From: WJKQ01 sp043810515
GTDB taxonomy: Bacteria; Patescibacteriota; Gracilibacteria; UBA1369; LOWO2-01-FULL-3
Direction of reading: 5' to 3'
Length of the DNA: 64,000 nt
Assembly (NCBI GenBank): GCA_043810515.1
Contig: JBDRNZ010000027.1
Location: 1-64,000, forward strand
Positions 50,401 to 58,333 of the stretch are shown piece after piece. The notes under the pieces were generated by a model. That model was given only the letters and a program-made list of their open reading frames with translations. It had not been told where the DNA came from and searched no databases. Position 1 is the first letter of the stretch. The number at the start of each line of letters is the position of its first letter. The position numbers and the translations under genes are program-made.

Positions 50401-50993
50401 CCGTATTCTTTTGACAGTTCAAGTATGCGGTTATTTACGATTTCCTGATTTTCAAGGAGAGGATGATCCTGAATTTCAAAAAAATAATTTTCTTTTCCGA
50501 AAATATCGATATGCTGCTTTATCGTCTTGTGAATTTCTTCCTCGTTGCCGGAAAGAATCATTCGTGGCAGATGTCCGACAATACAACCGCTCAAAGCTAT
50601 AAGCCCTTTACTGTGAGCCCTTAAAAGACCGTAATCAACCCGTGCTTTATAATAAAATCCCTCAAGATTCGCCTGCGTAACAAGTTTTAAAAGATTGTAG
50701 TAGCCTTCGTTGTTTTTTGCCAGAACTGTCAGATGGTAAGGCTTTACGTCGATTTTTGCCTCTTTATCGAAACGCGTGCGCGGCGCTACATACATTTCGC
50801 AGCCCAAAATCGGTTTTATTCCCTCTTTTTTGCCTTCCTTGTAAAATTCAATAAGACCGTAAGTAACGCCATGGTCGGTCAGCGCGACGGCCGGATAACC
50901 AAGTTCTTTTGCTCGCAAAATGATATCCCTTGGACTTCCAAAACCGTCAAGAAGACTGTAATGGGAGTGAGTGTGTAAATTTACAAAAGACAT
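47418..50993 (-). CDS. dnaE: DNA polymerase III alpha subunit
   Basis: The replicative polymerase. N-terminal PHP domain ('NLHTHSHYSLLDGFGSPRD', 'VALTDHGVTYGLIEFYKEG'), polymerase core with the catalytic 'MPDIDIDFADKRRDEILAYV' and 'GPGRGSAAGSILAWSLNITD', then 'FNKAHAVCYGLIAYQTAYLK' and a helix-hairpin-helix region ('GLLAIKGIGEGPVKEIVD'), and an OB fold near residue 990 ('LKICGIISSLKKILTKSGAY'). At 1191 residues it is complete. It starts two bases after the HIT gene. The PHP metal ligands look mostly intact, so some proofreading activity is possible. Confidence 0.97.
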   Translation of the reverse strand: MSFVNLHTHSHYSLLDGFGSPRDIILRAKELGYPAVALTDHGVTYGLIEFYKEGKKEGIKPILGCEMYVAPRTRFDKEAKIDVKPYHLTVLAKNNEGYYNLLKLVTQANLEGFYYKARVDYGLLRAHSKGLIALSGCIVGHLPRMILSGNEEEIHKTIKQHIDIFGKENYFFEIQDHPLLENQEIVNNRILELSKEYGIDIVATNDTHYPRPEDSEVHDILLCIQTQSTVGMEDRMRYVGDFSIRDSEDIKAAFKNFPGAIENTLKVAEMCNVDFEFGNNLIPSFKTPQNEKPDVYLRQLCEEGLKTRFEGKKIPTEYNERLEYELKTVNKMGFDTYFLIVYDVVRYAKEKDIVVGPGRGSAAGSILAWSLNITDLDPIEHGLFFERFLNPERVSMPDIDIDFADKRRDEILAYVIEKYGQGNVAQIITFGTMAPRAVVRDVGRALGYPYQEVDALAKTVPPPVLGKHVPLKVSIVDDPDLRHSYQNDPRAKALLDYAMRLEGTVRHAGTHACAVVISEKDLTEYTALQYGAGGRGEIVTQYSAKPLEDLGLLKMDFLGLKNLTVIEETCGILHEMKDVTVDISSIPLDDESTFELLKKADTTGVFQLESGGMRRYLKDLKPTRFEDIVAMSALYRPGPMEWIPNYIQGKHHPEKIKYLHKSFKPILESTYGVAVYQEQILQIARDFAGFSLGEADMLRKAVGKKIGSLLSEQREKFIKGAVENGHDETFANEVFEKVIEPFAGYGFNKAHAVCYGLIAYQTAYLKTHYPVEFMTALLRSDANNTDRLVLEMKECSEMGINVLPPSINESSENFTVVDDNKVRFGLLAIKGIGEGPVKEIVDIRSKHGRFKSLEEFSHLVPVRLLNKKIIQALALGGALDEFGDRNAISENYDEIIKFAKLSQAVSMDGQATIFGMMDESDIENDSLILRDTPKATEMQKLKMEKEFLGMYVSGHPLQGLKKYFKKKAHLIGELTVNHTGKRLKICGIISSLKKILTKSGAYMVTFVVEDPTARMNAVIFPKIFNQYGNSLAEDNLVCIDGKLDFRRGQYQLIVDSVKVLSIETIIENAKSLKLYNPGEKDTLVVQDLNDILAEKELLDESAKANIEDFDLGDSDLQKSDSKTFLIKIPKDANAALMESVKLLLSKNKGRTPVEIFLPFAEKKIKLPFGVNLTDKLKEELHSLMGHVLKKD

Positions 50994-50995
50994 GT

Positions 50996-51316
50996 TTAGC
51001 CAAATTTAGACATTAGATGCAGATGCAGGTGGAACACTTCCTGGCCCCCGTCTTTGCCGACATTAATTTGCAGTTTGTATCCGCCAAGGCCAAGCTTCTC
51101 GGCAATATTCTTGGCGCACAGTACGAGATGGCCTACGATTTTCTCGTCGCCTTCATCCATTTCGGCGATTGAAGGGATATGTTTAAGCGGGACAATTAAA
51201 AGATGTGTTTGTGCTTTTGGATGCAGATCGCGAAAAATCACGCACTTGTCGTCTTCGTACAAAAATTCGGCTGGGATTTCCCTGCCCGTGATTTTGCAAA
51301 AAATACAGTCTGTCAT
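50996..51316 (-). CDS. HIT-family (histidine triad) nucleotide hydrolase
   Basis: A 106-residue Hint-type enzyme that hydrolyses nucleoside phosphoramidates or similar small nucleotides. Seen: 'DCIFCKITGREIPAEFLYED', 'AQTHLLIVPLKHI' and the triad 'QEVFHLHLHLMSKFG' at the very C-terminus. Length and motif order are standard. It ends two bases before dnaE and is probably co-transcribed with it. Confidence 0.92.
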   Translation of the reverse strand: MTDCIFCKITGREIPAEFLYEDDKCVIFRDLHPKAQTHLLIVPLKHIPSIAEMDEGDEKIVGHLVLCAKNIAEKLGLGGYKLQINVGKDGGQEVFHLHLHLMSKFG

Positions 51317-51387
51317 AAGTTTTCATTAAAACTGCCCCCATTGTAAATTATCTGCCCCAGATATCAACCCTATAAATAAACTAGTCC

Positions 51388-52452
51388 TTATTTCTTATTT
51401 TTTCTCTTTGTGTCGAATTTATAAACGGCACGTCCTACTCTGACAAACTGCGGATTTTTTTGAAGATTCAGAGAGATTGTGCCTTTCTTAACCTGTCTTT
51501 GCTTGAGCACGCCCTCGATAATTTCCTGCTTCGTCATTGGACTTTTTTTCTTCAAAAGTCCCTCAATCACATCAGCAACAGTTCCTTTGCTAAATCCGAA
51601 TTCTTTCAAGGTGTAAAGACCACGGCCAACAAGAACAAACTGATCATATCGGATCAATTCATTATGCACAGCCTGGGTGGTGACAACTTTTTTGTCGAAT
51701 CCGGAAGCTGAAATCTTATTTGCAATTTCAATAAAATGCAGAGGACTTTTTTCGCGCTTCAAAACAATGTAAGCCTTGTCGCGAATACTGCGCGGATTTA
51801 TATGTCTCCAGCTCATCAGACCAAAACCTTCACTGACCCTTTTTAACCTCTTATCCACTTCCAGAGAAGATATAATCATTGGATCGCTGTATTGTTCGAT
51901 TTTTTCGGCAAGAAGCTGTCTTATAGAAATCACAAGCTTCTGATCGGAAATTACATCGCCTTTCTTTTTCAAAGTTTTTATTCCGGCATCAATAATAGAC
52001 GAAACGATATCAAGACCGATTTCCTTAAATCTCCAGAACGTATTGTAAACATTGGTTTTTTCGGCATGTTTTATATTCTGGTTTATATTGAGAGCCAGTT
52101 TTATAATATTTGGATCAACCTCGTCCTTTGACTTTATAAGGTTCAATATCTCACTTATTAATTTCATCTGCACCAAAACCCCACCATGATCAGTAATGAC
52201 TTTGTCGGCAATATCGTTCACAGCGTTAAGTTTCGTGGTCTGAACAGTCCTTTTTAACTTCCCAAGCGCAATTTTCTCAATCTGACGGATTCTTTCACGC
52301 GTAACCGAGAACTGCTGTCCGATATGTTCAAGTGTACGTCGTGGCTTATTATCAAGGCTGAACCTCTTTACGATAACGTCCTTTTCTTTGTTAGTAAGGA
52401 CTAAAAACATCTCATTTATAATATCCGACAAGTTTATTTTCGTTGTAGACAT
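51388..52452 (-). CDS. Sigma-70 region 4 / HARE-HTH regulator, copy 1
   Basis: Residues about 10-80 match sigma-70 region 4 ('LTNKEKDVIVKRFSL', 'RTLEHIGQQFSVTRERIRQI'), the part that reads -35 boxes, but no region 2 is present, so it is not a full sigma factor. The C-terminal 130 residues fit a HARE/RNA polymerase delta-like winged helix ('SPLHFIEIANKISASGFDKK', 'AVHNELIRYDQFVLVGRGLY') and a second HTH ('KSPMTKQEIIEGVLKQRQVK'). The paralogue at 59244 has the same plan. It may bind RNA polymerase and shift promoter choice. A consensus-like promoter precedes it. Confidence 0.85.
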   Translation of the reverse strand: MSTTKINLSDIINEMFLVLTNKEKDVIVKRFSLDNKPRRTLEHIGQQFSVTRERIRQIEKIALGKLKRTVQTTKLNAVNDIADKVITDHGGVLVQMKLISEILNLIKSKDEVDPNIIKLALNINQNIKHAEKTNVYNTFWRFKEIGLDIVSSIIDAGIKTLKKKGDVISDQKLVISIRQLLAEKIEQYSDPMIISSLEVDKRLKRVSEGFGLMSWRHINPRSIRDKAYIVLKREKSPLHFIEIANKISASGFDKKVVTTQAVHNELIRYDQFVLVGRGLYTLKEFGFSKGTVADVIEGLLKKKSPMTKQEIIEGVLKQRQVKKGTISLNLQKNPQFVRVGRAVYKFDTKRKNKK

Positions 52453-52500
52453 GACCTGATTTTAATGAATTTTAATTAGAAAACCCCCTTTCAATAACAC

Positions 52501-52529
52501 AGAATATTGATTTGCAGATGATTTGTCAA
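52501..52529 (-). promoter_or_regulatory. Promoter of the first sigma4/HARE gene
   Basis: Minus strand TTGACA, 17 bases, TATTCT, with about 40 bases of leader to the ATG at 52452. Confidence 0.65.
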
Positions 52530-52631
52530 GCAAGAAATTTGATATATTAGCAACTATATTTTATAAACGCAAAACTCGAAAAAGATCTTAGGCTACACTG
52601 TTTCGATAAATGTGTCAAAATATTTTTTTCT

Positions 52632-52659
52632 TTGCATTTAATAGCCGCGCAAGTACAAT
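52632..52659 (+). promoter_or_regulatory. Promoter of tRNA-Leu
   Basis: TTGCAT, 16 bases, TACAAT; the tRNA starts 18 bases after the -10. The space 52530-52631 holds nothing else recognisable. Confidence 0.55.
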
Positions 52660-52677
52660 ACAACAAGCGAAAAAAAT

Positions 52678-52762
52678 GGGTGAGTGGTGAAACTGGCAGA
52701 CACGCCAGCCTTAGGAGCTGGTGCCGCAAGGCGTGAGGGTTCAAATCCCTCCTCACCCACCA
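52678..52762 (+). tRNA. tRNA-Leu (anticodon TAG)
   Basis: An 85-base class II tRNA: acceptor GGGTGAG/CTCACCC, anticodon stem CCAGC/GCTGG with loop CTTAGGA (anticodon TAG), a long variable arm (TGCCGCAAGGCG), T stem and an encoded CCA at 52760-52762. Confidence 0.95.
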
Positions 52763-52786
52763 AAAAACGCACCAAACCGTAACGTG

Positions 52787-53056
52787 ATGTACATGATGGA
52801 AGAAAATCAAAATCCACCCGCCCCCACTCCCGATTTTAATGAAAAAAAATCTTCATCTATGTCAATACTGATAGGGTTAATCGTCGCATTATTGATCGGA
52901 GGCGGAGTTTATTACGCTCTCATGTTCTCCCAGAAAGACGAACAAACCGATAGCGGAAATCCTCAATCCGTGAATGAAAACGAATCTCAGCCTGATATAC
53001 AGGCGCCGCCTTTTGATGAAATAGATACTCAGTCGGAATCCTACGAAGCCATATAG
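52787..53056 (+). CDS. Small single-pass membrane protein
   Basis: The 89-residue product has a Pro/Asn-rich N-terminus, one membrane helix ('MSILIGLIVALLIGGGVYYA', residues about 25-44) and an acidic, Gln/Ser/Glu-rich C-terminal tail that would be outside the cell if the usual charge rule holds. Start codons at 52787, 52793 and 52796 are equally possible; no ribosome-binding site decides. It follows tRNA-Leu by 24 bases and ends 7 bases from the convergent nadC. No family recognised. Confidence 0.6.
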   Translation: MYMMEENQNPPAPTPDFNEKKSSSMSILIGLIVALLIGGGVYYALMFSQKDEQTDSGNPQSVNENESQPDIQAPPFDEIDTQSESYEAI

Positions 53057-53063
53057 AAAGTCT

Positions 53064-54032
53064 TCAAATCATTTCCATACTCATATCAAGGAAATTTGAT
53101 TTTCCCGTAAGACAGCCCATGGAAATAATATCAACTCCTGTTTTGGCGTATTCAACGACGTTTTTCTCAGTTATGCCACCCGAAGCCTCAAATAAAAGCC
53201 TTTCGTAAAGATTTTTCTTTTTCAGTTCCTCTATAGTGGCAATAATATCGCCGGAATTCATATTATCCATTAAAACCGCACAAACGCATTTTACAGCTCC
53301 GCGACTAATAAATTTTACCATTTCCGCGCACAGTTCAAGACATTCCTTTTTATTATCCACCTCTATTTCAACAAAACGGCAGTTCGGATCGCTTTTTGCT
53401 ATGCTGTCCATAACCTTCTCGAAATCACGCCCAAAAACATCAAGATGATTATCTTTAACCAAAATCGCATCTCCAAGATTTAAACGATGCGTCCCACCGC
53501 CGCCCAGCGAAACAGCTTTCTTATCGAGAAGCCCCCAGAGCGTTTTTCGCGTCGGGGTTATGAGAACATCATATTCCTTCACCGTATCCACGGTTATTCC
53601 TGTAAAAGTCGCGACTCCGCTCATTCTCATAAGAAGATTCAAAGCAACACGTTCCACAGCCAAAAGATCATGTATATCTCCGGAAATCCCCGCAATTTCG
53701 TCGCCCGCTTCAAAAGCGTCCCCGTCTTTAAATTTAAAATTAACCTCAAATTTTCCGCGAATCACAGGTCGGAATGACGGATCGGATTCAACAAGAAAAT
53801 ACATTATTTCTTCCCGGCCGGCCAAGACACCACTTTCCCGCGCGACAATTTTTGCTTTCACGGATTTGTTTTTATGAAACAGGGAGTTTGTGGTTATGTC
53901 GCCCTTTGTGCCGAGATCTTTTTCAAGTTCCAGAAAAGTATAACGAAAAACCCATTGTTTATAATTACTGCTGTCAATCGTCAGAAACCCCCCTGCGTTG
54001 TGTGTAAATTCTTTTAATGCTTGTCGGTCCAT
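53064..54032 (-). CDS. nadC: Nicotinate-nucleotide pyrophosphorylase (quinolinate phosphoribosyltransferase)
   Basis: Makes nicotinate mononucleotide from quinolinate and PRPP. Seen: 'DLGTKGDITTNSLF' (N-terminal domain), 'RVALNLLMRMSGVATFT', 'TRKTLWGLLDKKAVSLGGGG', 'HRLNLGDAILVKDNHL' and the C-terminal 'FEASGGITEKNVVEYAKTGV'. At 322 residues it is a little longer than usual (about 280-300) through an N-terminal extension. It is 15 bases after nadA, so the last two steps of de novo NAD synthesis are co-transcribed. Confidence 0.93.
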   Translation of the reverse strand: MDRQALKEFTHNAGGFLTIDSSNYKQWVFRYTFLELEKDLGTKGDITTNSLFHKNKSVKAKIVARESGVLAGREEIMYFLVESDPSFRPVIRGKFEVNFKFKDGDAFEAGDEIAGISGDIHDLLAVERVALNLLMRMSGVATFTGITVDTVKEYDVLITPTRKTLWGLLDKKAVSLGGGGTHRLNLGDAILVKDNHLDVFGRDFEKVMDSIAKSDPNCRFVEIEVDNKKECLELCAEMVKFISRGAVKCVCAVLMDNMNSGDIIATIEELKKKNLYERLLFEASGGITEKNVVEYAKTGVDIISMGCLTGKSNFLDMSMEMI

Positions 54033-54047
54033 ATTTGGGAAATTAAC

Positions 54048-54968
54048 TTAAGAAACCAATAACATTCTGTCAATAGCTCTCCTGGCCATTTTAGACGTTT
54101 TCGGATCAACTTTTATTACAGTTTTTTCCTCACGAAGAGAACTCAAAACAGCTTCAAGCGTAATTTTTTTCATATCAAAACACATATTGCAAACTCCATA
54201 AAACTTTTTTTCTTTAACTTCCCTGTGAAGTCTCTCAGTCATTCCGCATTCCGTCAAAACAAAAAACTCATCAGCGCTTTCGTTTTTAGCATAATCAATC
54301 ATACCGCTTGTACCGGAAACATGATCCGCAAGTTTTAGAACATCGGGATTTGACTCGGGATGGGCAATAATTTTCGCGCGCGGAAAATCACGCCTGACTT
54401 CTTCAAGATATTCTTTATTTACAAAATGATGAACCGGACAGTAGCCTTTCCAGGCGATTATTTCTTTTTCAGGCACTTGCTGGGCAACATAAGCGGCCAG
54501 GTTTTTATCGGGAACGAAAATAATTTTTTTCTCTTTCAGCGATTTTACGACTTTAACCGCGTTTGACGAGGTACAACATACGTCGGACACGGCTTTTACA
54601 TCGGCAGTGGAATTTACATAGCAGACGACTGCTGAGTCGGGATGGGATTTTTTGAATTTTTTGAGTTTTTCCGAATCGACCATGTCAGCCATAGCACAAC
54701 CCGCATCAGAATAGGGGATTATAACTTTCTTATCCGGATTGAGAATGGCGGCCGTTTCAGCCATAAAATTCACACCACAAAAAAGAATTATCTTTGCATT
54801 GGTTTTAGCCGCCTCCTGGCATAATTGAAGAGAATCTCCGATTGCATCAGCTACCTCATAAATCTCGGGTCTCTGGTAATTATGGACAAGAATCAAAGCT
54901 TTTTTTTCTGCCTTGAGTTTATTTATGTCACGGATAAGCCTTCTTTGCTCCGCGGTAAAGTTCGCCAT
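54048..54968 (-). CDS. nadA: Quinolinate synthase
   Basis: A 4Fe-4S enzyme condensing iminoaspartate and dihydroxyacetone phosphate to quinolinate. Seen: 'LVHNYQRPEIYEVADAIGDS', 'ILFCGVNFMAETAAILNP' (first cluster Cys), 'IPYSDAGCAMADMV', 'CCTSSNAVKVV' (second), 'PDKNLAAYVA', 'CPVHHFVNKEYLEEVRRDFP', 'HPESNPDVLKLADHVSGTSG' and 'FFVLTECGMTERL' (third Cys region). Length 306 is typical. It leads nadC. No nadB (aspartate oxidase) is seen nearby, so iminoaspartate must come from elsewhere, or nadB lies outside the window. Confidence 0.95.
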   Translation of the reverse strand: MANFTAEQRRLIRDINKLKAEKKALILVHNYQRPEIYEVADAIGDSLQLCQEAAKTNAKIILFCGVNFMAETAAILNPDKKVIIPYSDAGCAMADMVDSEKLKKFKKSHPDSAVVCYVNSTADVKAVSDVCCTSSNAVKVVKSLKEKKIIFVPDKNLAAYVAQQVPEKEIIAWKGYCPVHHFVNKEYLEEVRRDFPRAKIIAHPESNPDVLKLADHVSGTSGMIDYAKNESADEFFVLTECGMTERLHREVKEKKFYGVCNMCFDMKKITLEAVLSSLREEKTVIKVDPKTSKMARRAIDRMLLVS

Positions 54969-54993
54969 AATAAACCTCTTTAAAAAACACGAT

Positions 54994-55509
54994 CTACATT
55001 ACACCGTGCACAAATCTGAGCCAAAGCGTTTTTAATTTTTCTGCAGGAGCTTTGAAAAGCGACAGCAGTATTGTCTTAAGTTCGCGTATTTTTCTCATAA
55101 GATTGGACATTTCAAAATAACTCGAGTTGCCGGGAGATCTGACCATTCGCATAGCTTTCTTATGAAGGTAGGTTATTTCTTTTTTAATCTCTTTAGCTAT
55201 TACACTCCTCATAGCTCGCTCGCTTGTAGGAAGCTGTTTCAAAAGTTCTGCACGTATCTGTGCGGGATCCGTAATTGTGGAAGTTTTTGGAATTCCTCCG
55301 GCAGGAACAGTTTTCTTGGCTTCGGTAATAATTTCCGAAACACGACCGCTAGTCTCCATCCCTTCATCAACGCCGATAACACCACTTAACGCCTCGTGAC
55401 CGACACCGGCTTCCTGAATTTCTTTAAAATTATCTTTTTTACGCGGAGCTTCGGAACTACGAGTTCGTGAAACATTTTCGGAAGGCTTGTTAGATGAATC
55501 AAATGCCAT
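54994..55509 (-). CDS. Hypothetical protein (171 aa), helical C-terminal half
   Basis: Residues about 1-60 are charged, Ser-rich and probably disordered; the last 90 residues are helical and basic, ending in 'LRFVHGVM'. No signal peptide, membrane helix or known motif. It has its own consensus-like promoter at 55534-55562, back to back with valS, and lies 25 bases before nadA, so it could share the nadA-nadC transcript. Family not recognised. Confidence 0.65.
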   Translation of the reverse strand: MAFDSSNKPSENVSRTRSSEAPRKKDNFKEIQEAGVGHEALSGVIGVDEGMETSGRVSEIITEAKKTVPAGGIPKTSTITDPAQIRAELLKQLPTSERAMRSVIAKEIKKEITYLHKKAMRMVRSPGNSSYFEMSNLMRKIRELKTILLSLFKAPAEKLKTLWLRFVHGVM

Positions 55510-55533
55510 TTTTATTATTAATGTCGCACTCTA

Positions 55534-55562
55534 ATTTTAAACTACATTTGCACAGCTGTCAA
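55534..55562 (-). promoter_or_regulatory. Promoter before the 171-aa gene and nadAC
   Basis: Minus strand TTGACA, 17 bases, TAAAAT, about 25 bases before the ATG at 55509. One of the best -35 matches in the window. Confidence 0.7.
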
Positions 55563-55603
55563 CCTCGTTACGTAAGCCAAAAACCAACGTTTTTAAAAAT
55601 AAT

Positions 55604-55632
55604 TTGTAACCTGATTTATAGCTATGTAGAAT
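55604..55632 (+). promoter_or_regulatory. Promoter of valS
   Basis: TTGTAA, 17 bases, TAGAAT, about 27 bases before the valS ATG. It is back to back with the minus-strand promoter at 55534-55562. Confidence 0.6.
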
Positions 55633-55659
55633 AAAGCAGGTTTCTTAACCGAAAAACAA

Positions 55660-58287
55660 ATGGATTTTTTCATACCGAAAGCCTACGAGGCCAAAAAATA
55701 CGAAGACAATATATATAAAAAATGGGAAGCCAGTTCCGCATTCACCCCGAAAATAGACAAAAATAAACGTCCCTTTTCAATTTCCATGCCTCCTCCCAAT
55801 GCGACAGGGGTTTTGCATCTCGGACACGCGGTTATGCTCGCGCTTCAGGATATAATGGTACGTCATCACAGAATGCTTGGCGAATCGGCTTTATGGCTTC
55901 CCGGAACCGACCACGCCGCAATTGCCACGCAAAACAAAGTTGAACAACTTCTGGCAAAGAAAGGAAAAACAAGATTTGATCTTGGAAGAAAAGAATTCTT
56001 GAAAGAAGTCGGCAAATTTGTAAAATCCTCGCAAAATACAATAAGACGCCAAATCAGAAAAATGGGTTCGAGCTGCGACTGGACAAGAGAAAGATATACT
56101 CTCGACAAAGGCCTCACCGAGGCTGTGCAAAAGATCTTCATAAAAATGCATAAAGACGGTCTCATATATAGAGGAGACCGCATTGTAAACTGGTGTCCGC
56201 GCTGCGGATCAACACTCGCAAACGATGAGGTCGAATATAAAGAAGTCACGGAAAAATTATACTGGATAAAATACGGACCGTTCATTCTGGCCACAACAAG
56301 GCCGGAAACGAAACTTGGTGACACCGCAGTCGCAGTGCATCCGGACGATAAAAGATATAAAAAAATGGTCGGCAAGAAATTTATGATACCAGGAGTTTTG
56401 GGCGAATTTGAAATAGTCGTAGTCGCGGACAAATCAGTCGATCCAAAATTCGGAAGCGGTGCTGTAAAAGTGACGCCGGCGCACAGTTTTACTGATTTCG
56501 AAATCGCTCAGCGGCACAATATTCCAAAAAAATCAATAATCGACGAGGAAGGAAGAATGAAAAAAAACTGCGGAAAATACGCCGGAATGACAACAATGCA
56601 ATGCCGAAAGGCGATAGTAAAAGATATGGACAAAATGGGGCTCATTGAAAAAATTGAGGATTACAAGCACAATTTGTCGATTTGCTACAGATGCGAGACT
56701 CCGATAGAACCTCTCATTTCAAAACAATGGTTTGTGAATGTTGAGAAACCCGTAATCAAAGACGGCAAAAAGTTATTATCTCTCAAACAAAAATCGATTG
56801 AAGTCGTAAAAGACGGCGACATAAAAATTCTGCCGTCAAAATTTAAAAAAACATACTTCCACTGGATGGAAAATCTCCACGATTGGTGTATTTCAAGACA
56901 GATCTGGTTCGGTCATAGAATTCCGGCATGGTACTGCAAAAATTGTGAGGAAATTGTCGTAAGTGCTTCGCGTCCGGAAAAATGCGTAAAATGCGGCTCA
57001 AAAGAATTTAAACAGGATCCGGACACGCTTGACACATGGTTTTCGTCGGGACTTTGGACATTTTCAACGCTCGGATGGCCGAAGAACACAGAAGATTTAA
57101 AATATTTTCATCCGACTTCGGTAATGGAAACCGGCTACGACATCCTGTTTTTCTGGGTTGCGAGAATGATAATAATGACAACGTACGCGCTCCACGAAGT
57201 ACCATTCAAAACAGTCTATCTTCACGGTCTGATCCGCGACAGAGAAGGTAGAAAAATGAGCAAATCAAGGCCGGAAACCTGCATAGATCCACTGGAAATG
57301 ATAGAAAAATATGGAACAGACGCAGTCAGATTGAGCCTGGTGGTCGGAAGTACGCCCGGAAACGATATGCGTCTTTACGAAGAAAAAATAGCCGGATACA
57401 GAAATTTCGTAAACAAAATCTGGAATGCGGCAAGATTTGCGATGATGAATATAGAAAAAAAAGACTTAAATACGCGGTTTGAATATGGAATGATAAAGTC
57501 ATTTGCCGACAAGTGGATTCTTACAAAATTACAGGAACTCATACGTCAGGTTGATGACGATCTGAAAAAATTCAATTTTTCAGACGCCGGAACCAGAATT
57601 TATAATTTTTTCTGGGGCAGTTATTGCGACTGGTATCTGGAAATTTCAAAAGGTGAACACAAAAATCCTGCCGTACTTTTATATGTCCTAAAAACATCGC
57701 TGAAGCTTTTGCACCCGTTCGTGCCTTTTGTAACGGAAAAGTTATGGGAACTTGCGGACGGAGAAAAACTGCTTATAAGTGAAACATGGCCGGAATATGA
57801 CAAAAAATTAGTATTCCCAAAAGAAACAAAAACAATGGAGATAATCCACGACATCATAACGAAAATAAGAAGCACCCGGATGGAACTAAAAGTCGAACCA
57901 TCCAAAAAAATACACGCAATAATTTACGCGGGATCGCACACCGTTGCAATCGAGTCGAAAAGAGAAGCACTTATGAGGCTGGCAAAACTTCAGTCTTTGG
58001 AAATAAAAGAAAAAGGCCCGAAGATTCAGAAAGCAAAAGTCGTGATTCTAGGCAAAGTTGAAATATATCTGCCGTTAAAAGACCTGTTGGATACGGACAA
58101 AGAAAAACTCAGGCTTAAAAAAGAAATAGATGAGAAAAAAACTTTCATCTCATCATTGGAAACAAAACTTAAAAATAAAAACTTTCTCGCTCACGCACCA
58201 TCCGAAGTTGTAAAACGCGACAGACAGCGGCTGAAAAATGAAAAGGAAAACCTGGAACATCTCCAAAAACAGCTCTCAGAGCTTTAA
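55660..58287 (+). CDS. valS: Valyl-tRNA synthetase
   Basis: Class I synthetase charging tRNA-Val. Signature 'MPPPNATGVLHLGHAVMLAL' (HIGH as HLGH), 'WLPGTDHAAIATQNKVEQLL', an editing domain in the middle ('FILATTRPETKLGDTAVAVH'), 'GRKMSKSRPETCIDPLEMIE' (KMSKS), then the anticodon-binding domain and a C-terminal coiled coil ('LKKEIDEKKTFISSLETKLK'). Two Cys pairs ('CPRCGS', 'CKNCEE...CVKCGS') may bind zinc. Full length at 875 residues. It has its own promoter; a TPR-like gene follows on the same strand. Confidence 0.96.
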   Translation: MDFFIPKAYEAKKYEDNIYKKWEASSAFTPKIDKNKRPFSISMPPPNATGVLHLGHAVMLALQDIMVRHHRMLGESALWLPGTDHAAIATQNKVEQLLAKKGKTRFDLGRKEFLKEVGKFVKSSQNTIRRQIRKMGSSCDWTRERYTLDKGLTEAVQKIFIKMHKDGLIYRGDRIVNWCPRCGSTLANDEVEYKEVTEKLYWIKYGPFILATTRPETKLGDTAVAVHPDDKRYKKMVGKKFMIPGVLGEFEIVVVADKSVDPKFGSGAVKVTPAHSFTDFEIAQRHNIPKKSIIDEEGRMKKNCGKYAGMTTMQCRKAIVKDMDKMGLIEKIEDYKHNLSICYRCETPIEPLISKQWFVNVEKPVIKDGKKLLSLKQKSIEVVKDGDIKILPSKFKKTYFHWMENLHDWCISRQIWFGHRIPAWYCKNCEEIVVSASRPEKCVKCGSKEFKQDPDTLDTWFSSGLWTFSTLGWPKNTEDLKYFHPTSVMETGYDILFFWVARMIIMTTYALHEVPFKTVYLHGLIRDREGRKMSKSRPETCIDPLEMIEKYGTDAVRLSLVVGSTPGNDMRLYEEKIAGYRNFVNKIWNAARFAMMNIEKKDLNTRFEYGMIKSFADKWILTKLQELIRQVDDDLKKFNFSDAGTRIYNFFWGSYCDWYLEISKGEHKNPAVLLYVLKTSLKLLHPFVPFVTEKLWELADGEKLLISETWPEYDKKLVFPKETKTMEIIHDIITKIRSTRMELKVEPSKKIHAIIYAGSHTVAIESKREALMRLAKLQSLEIKEKGPKIQKAKVVILGKVEIYLPLKDLLDTDKEKLRLKKEIDEKKTFISSLETKLKNKNFLAHAPSEVVKRDRQRLKNEKENLEHLQKQLSEL

Positions 58288-58302
58288 ATTAACACGTTTT
58301 TC

Positions 58303-58311
58303 TGGTATAAT
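58303..58311 (+). promoter_or_regulatory. Extended -10 promoter of the TPR-like gene
   Basis: TGGTATAAT, followed by an A/C-rich leader of about 20 bases (ACATAAACAAAAACAAAA) to the ATG at 58334, without a Shine-Dalgarno sequence. Confidence 0.7.
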
Positions 58312-58333
58312 TCAGACATAAACAAAAACAAAA

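Noticed and set aside
52721..52786. An upstream start for the small membrane protein, inside tRNA-Leu
   Set aside because: The extra residues are read from the tRNA gene itself, so starts at 52787-52796 are far more likely.
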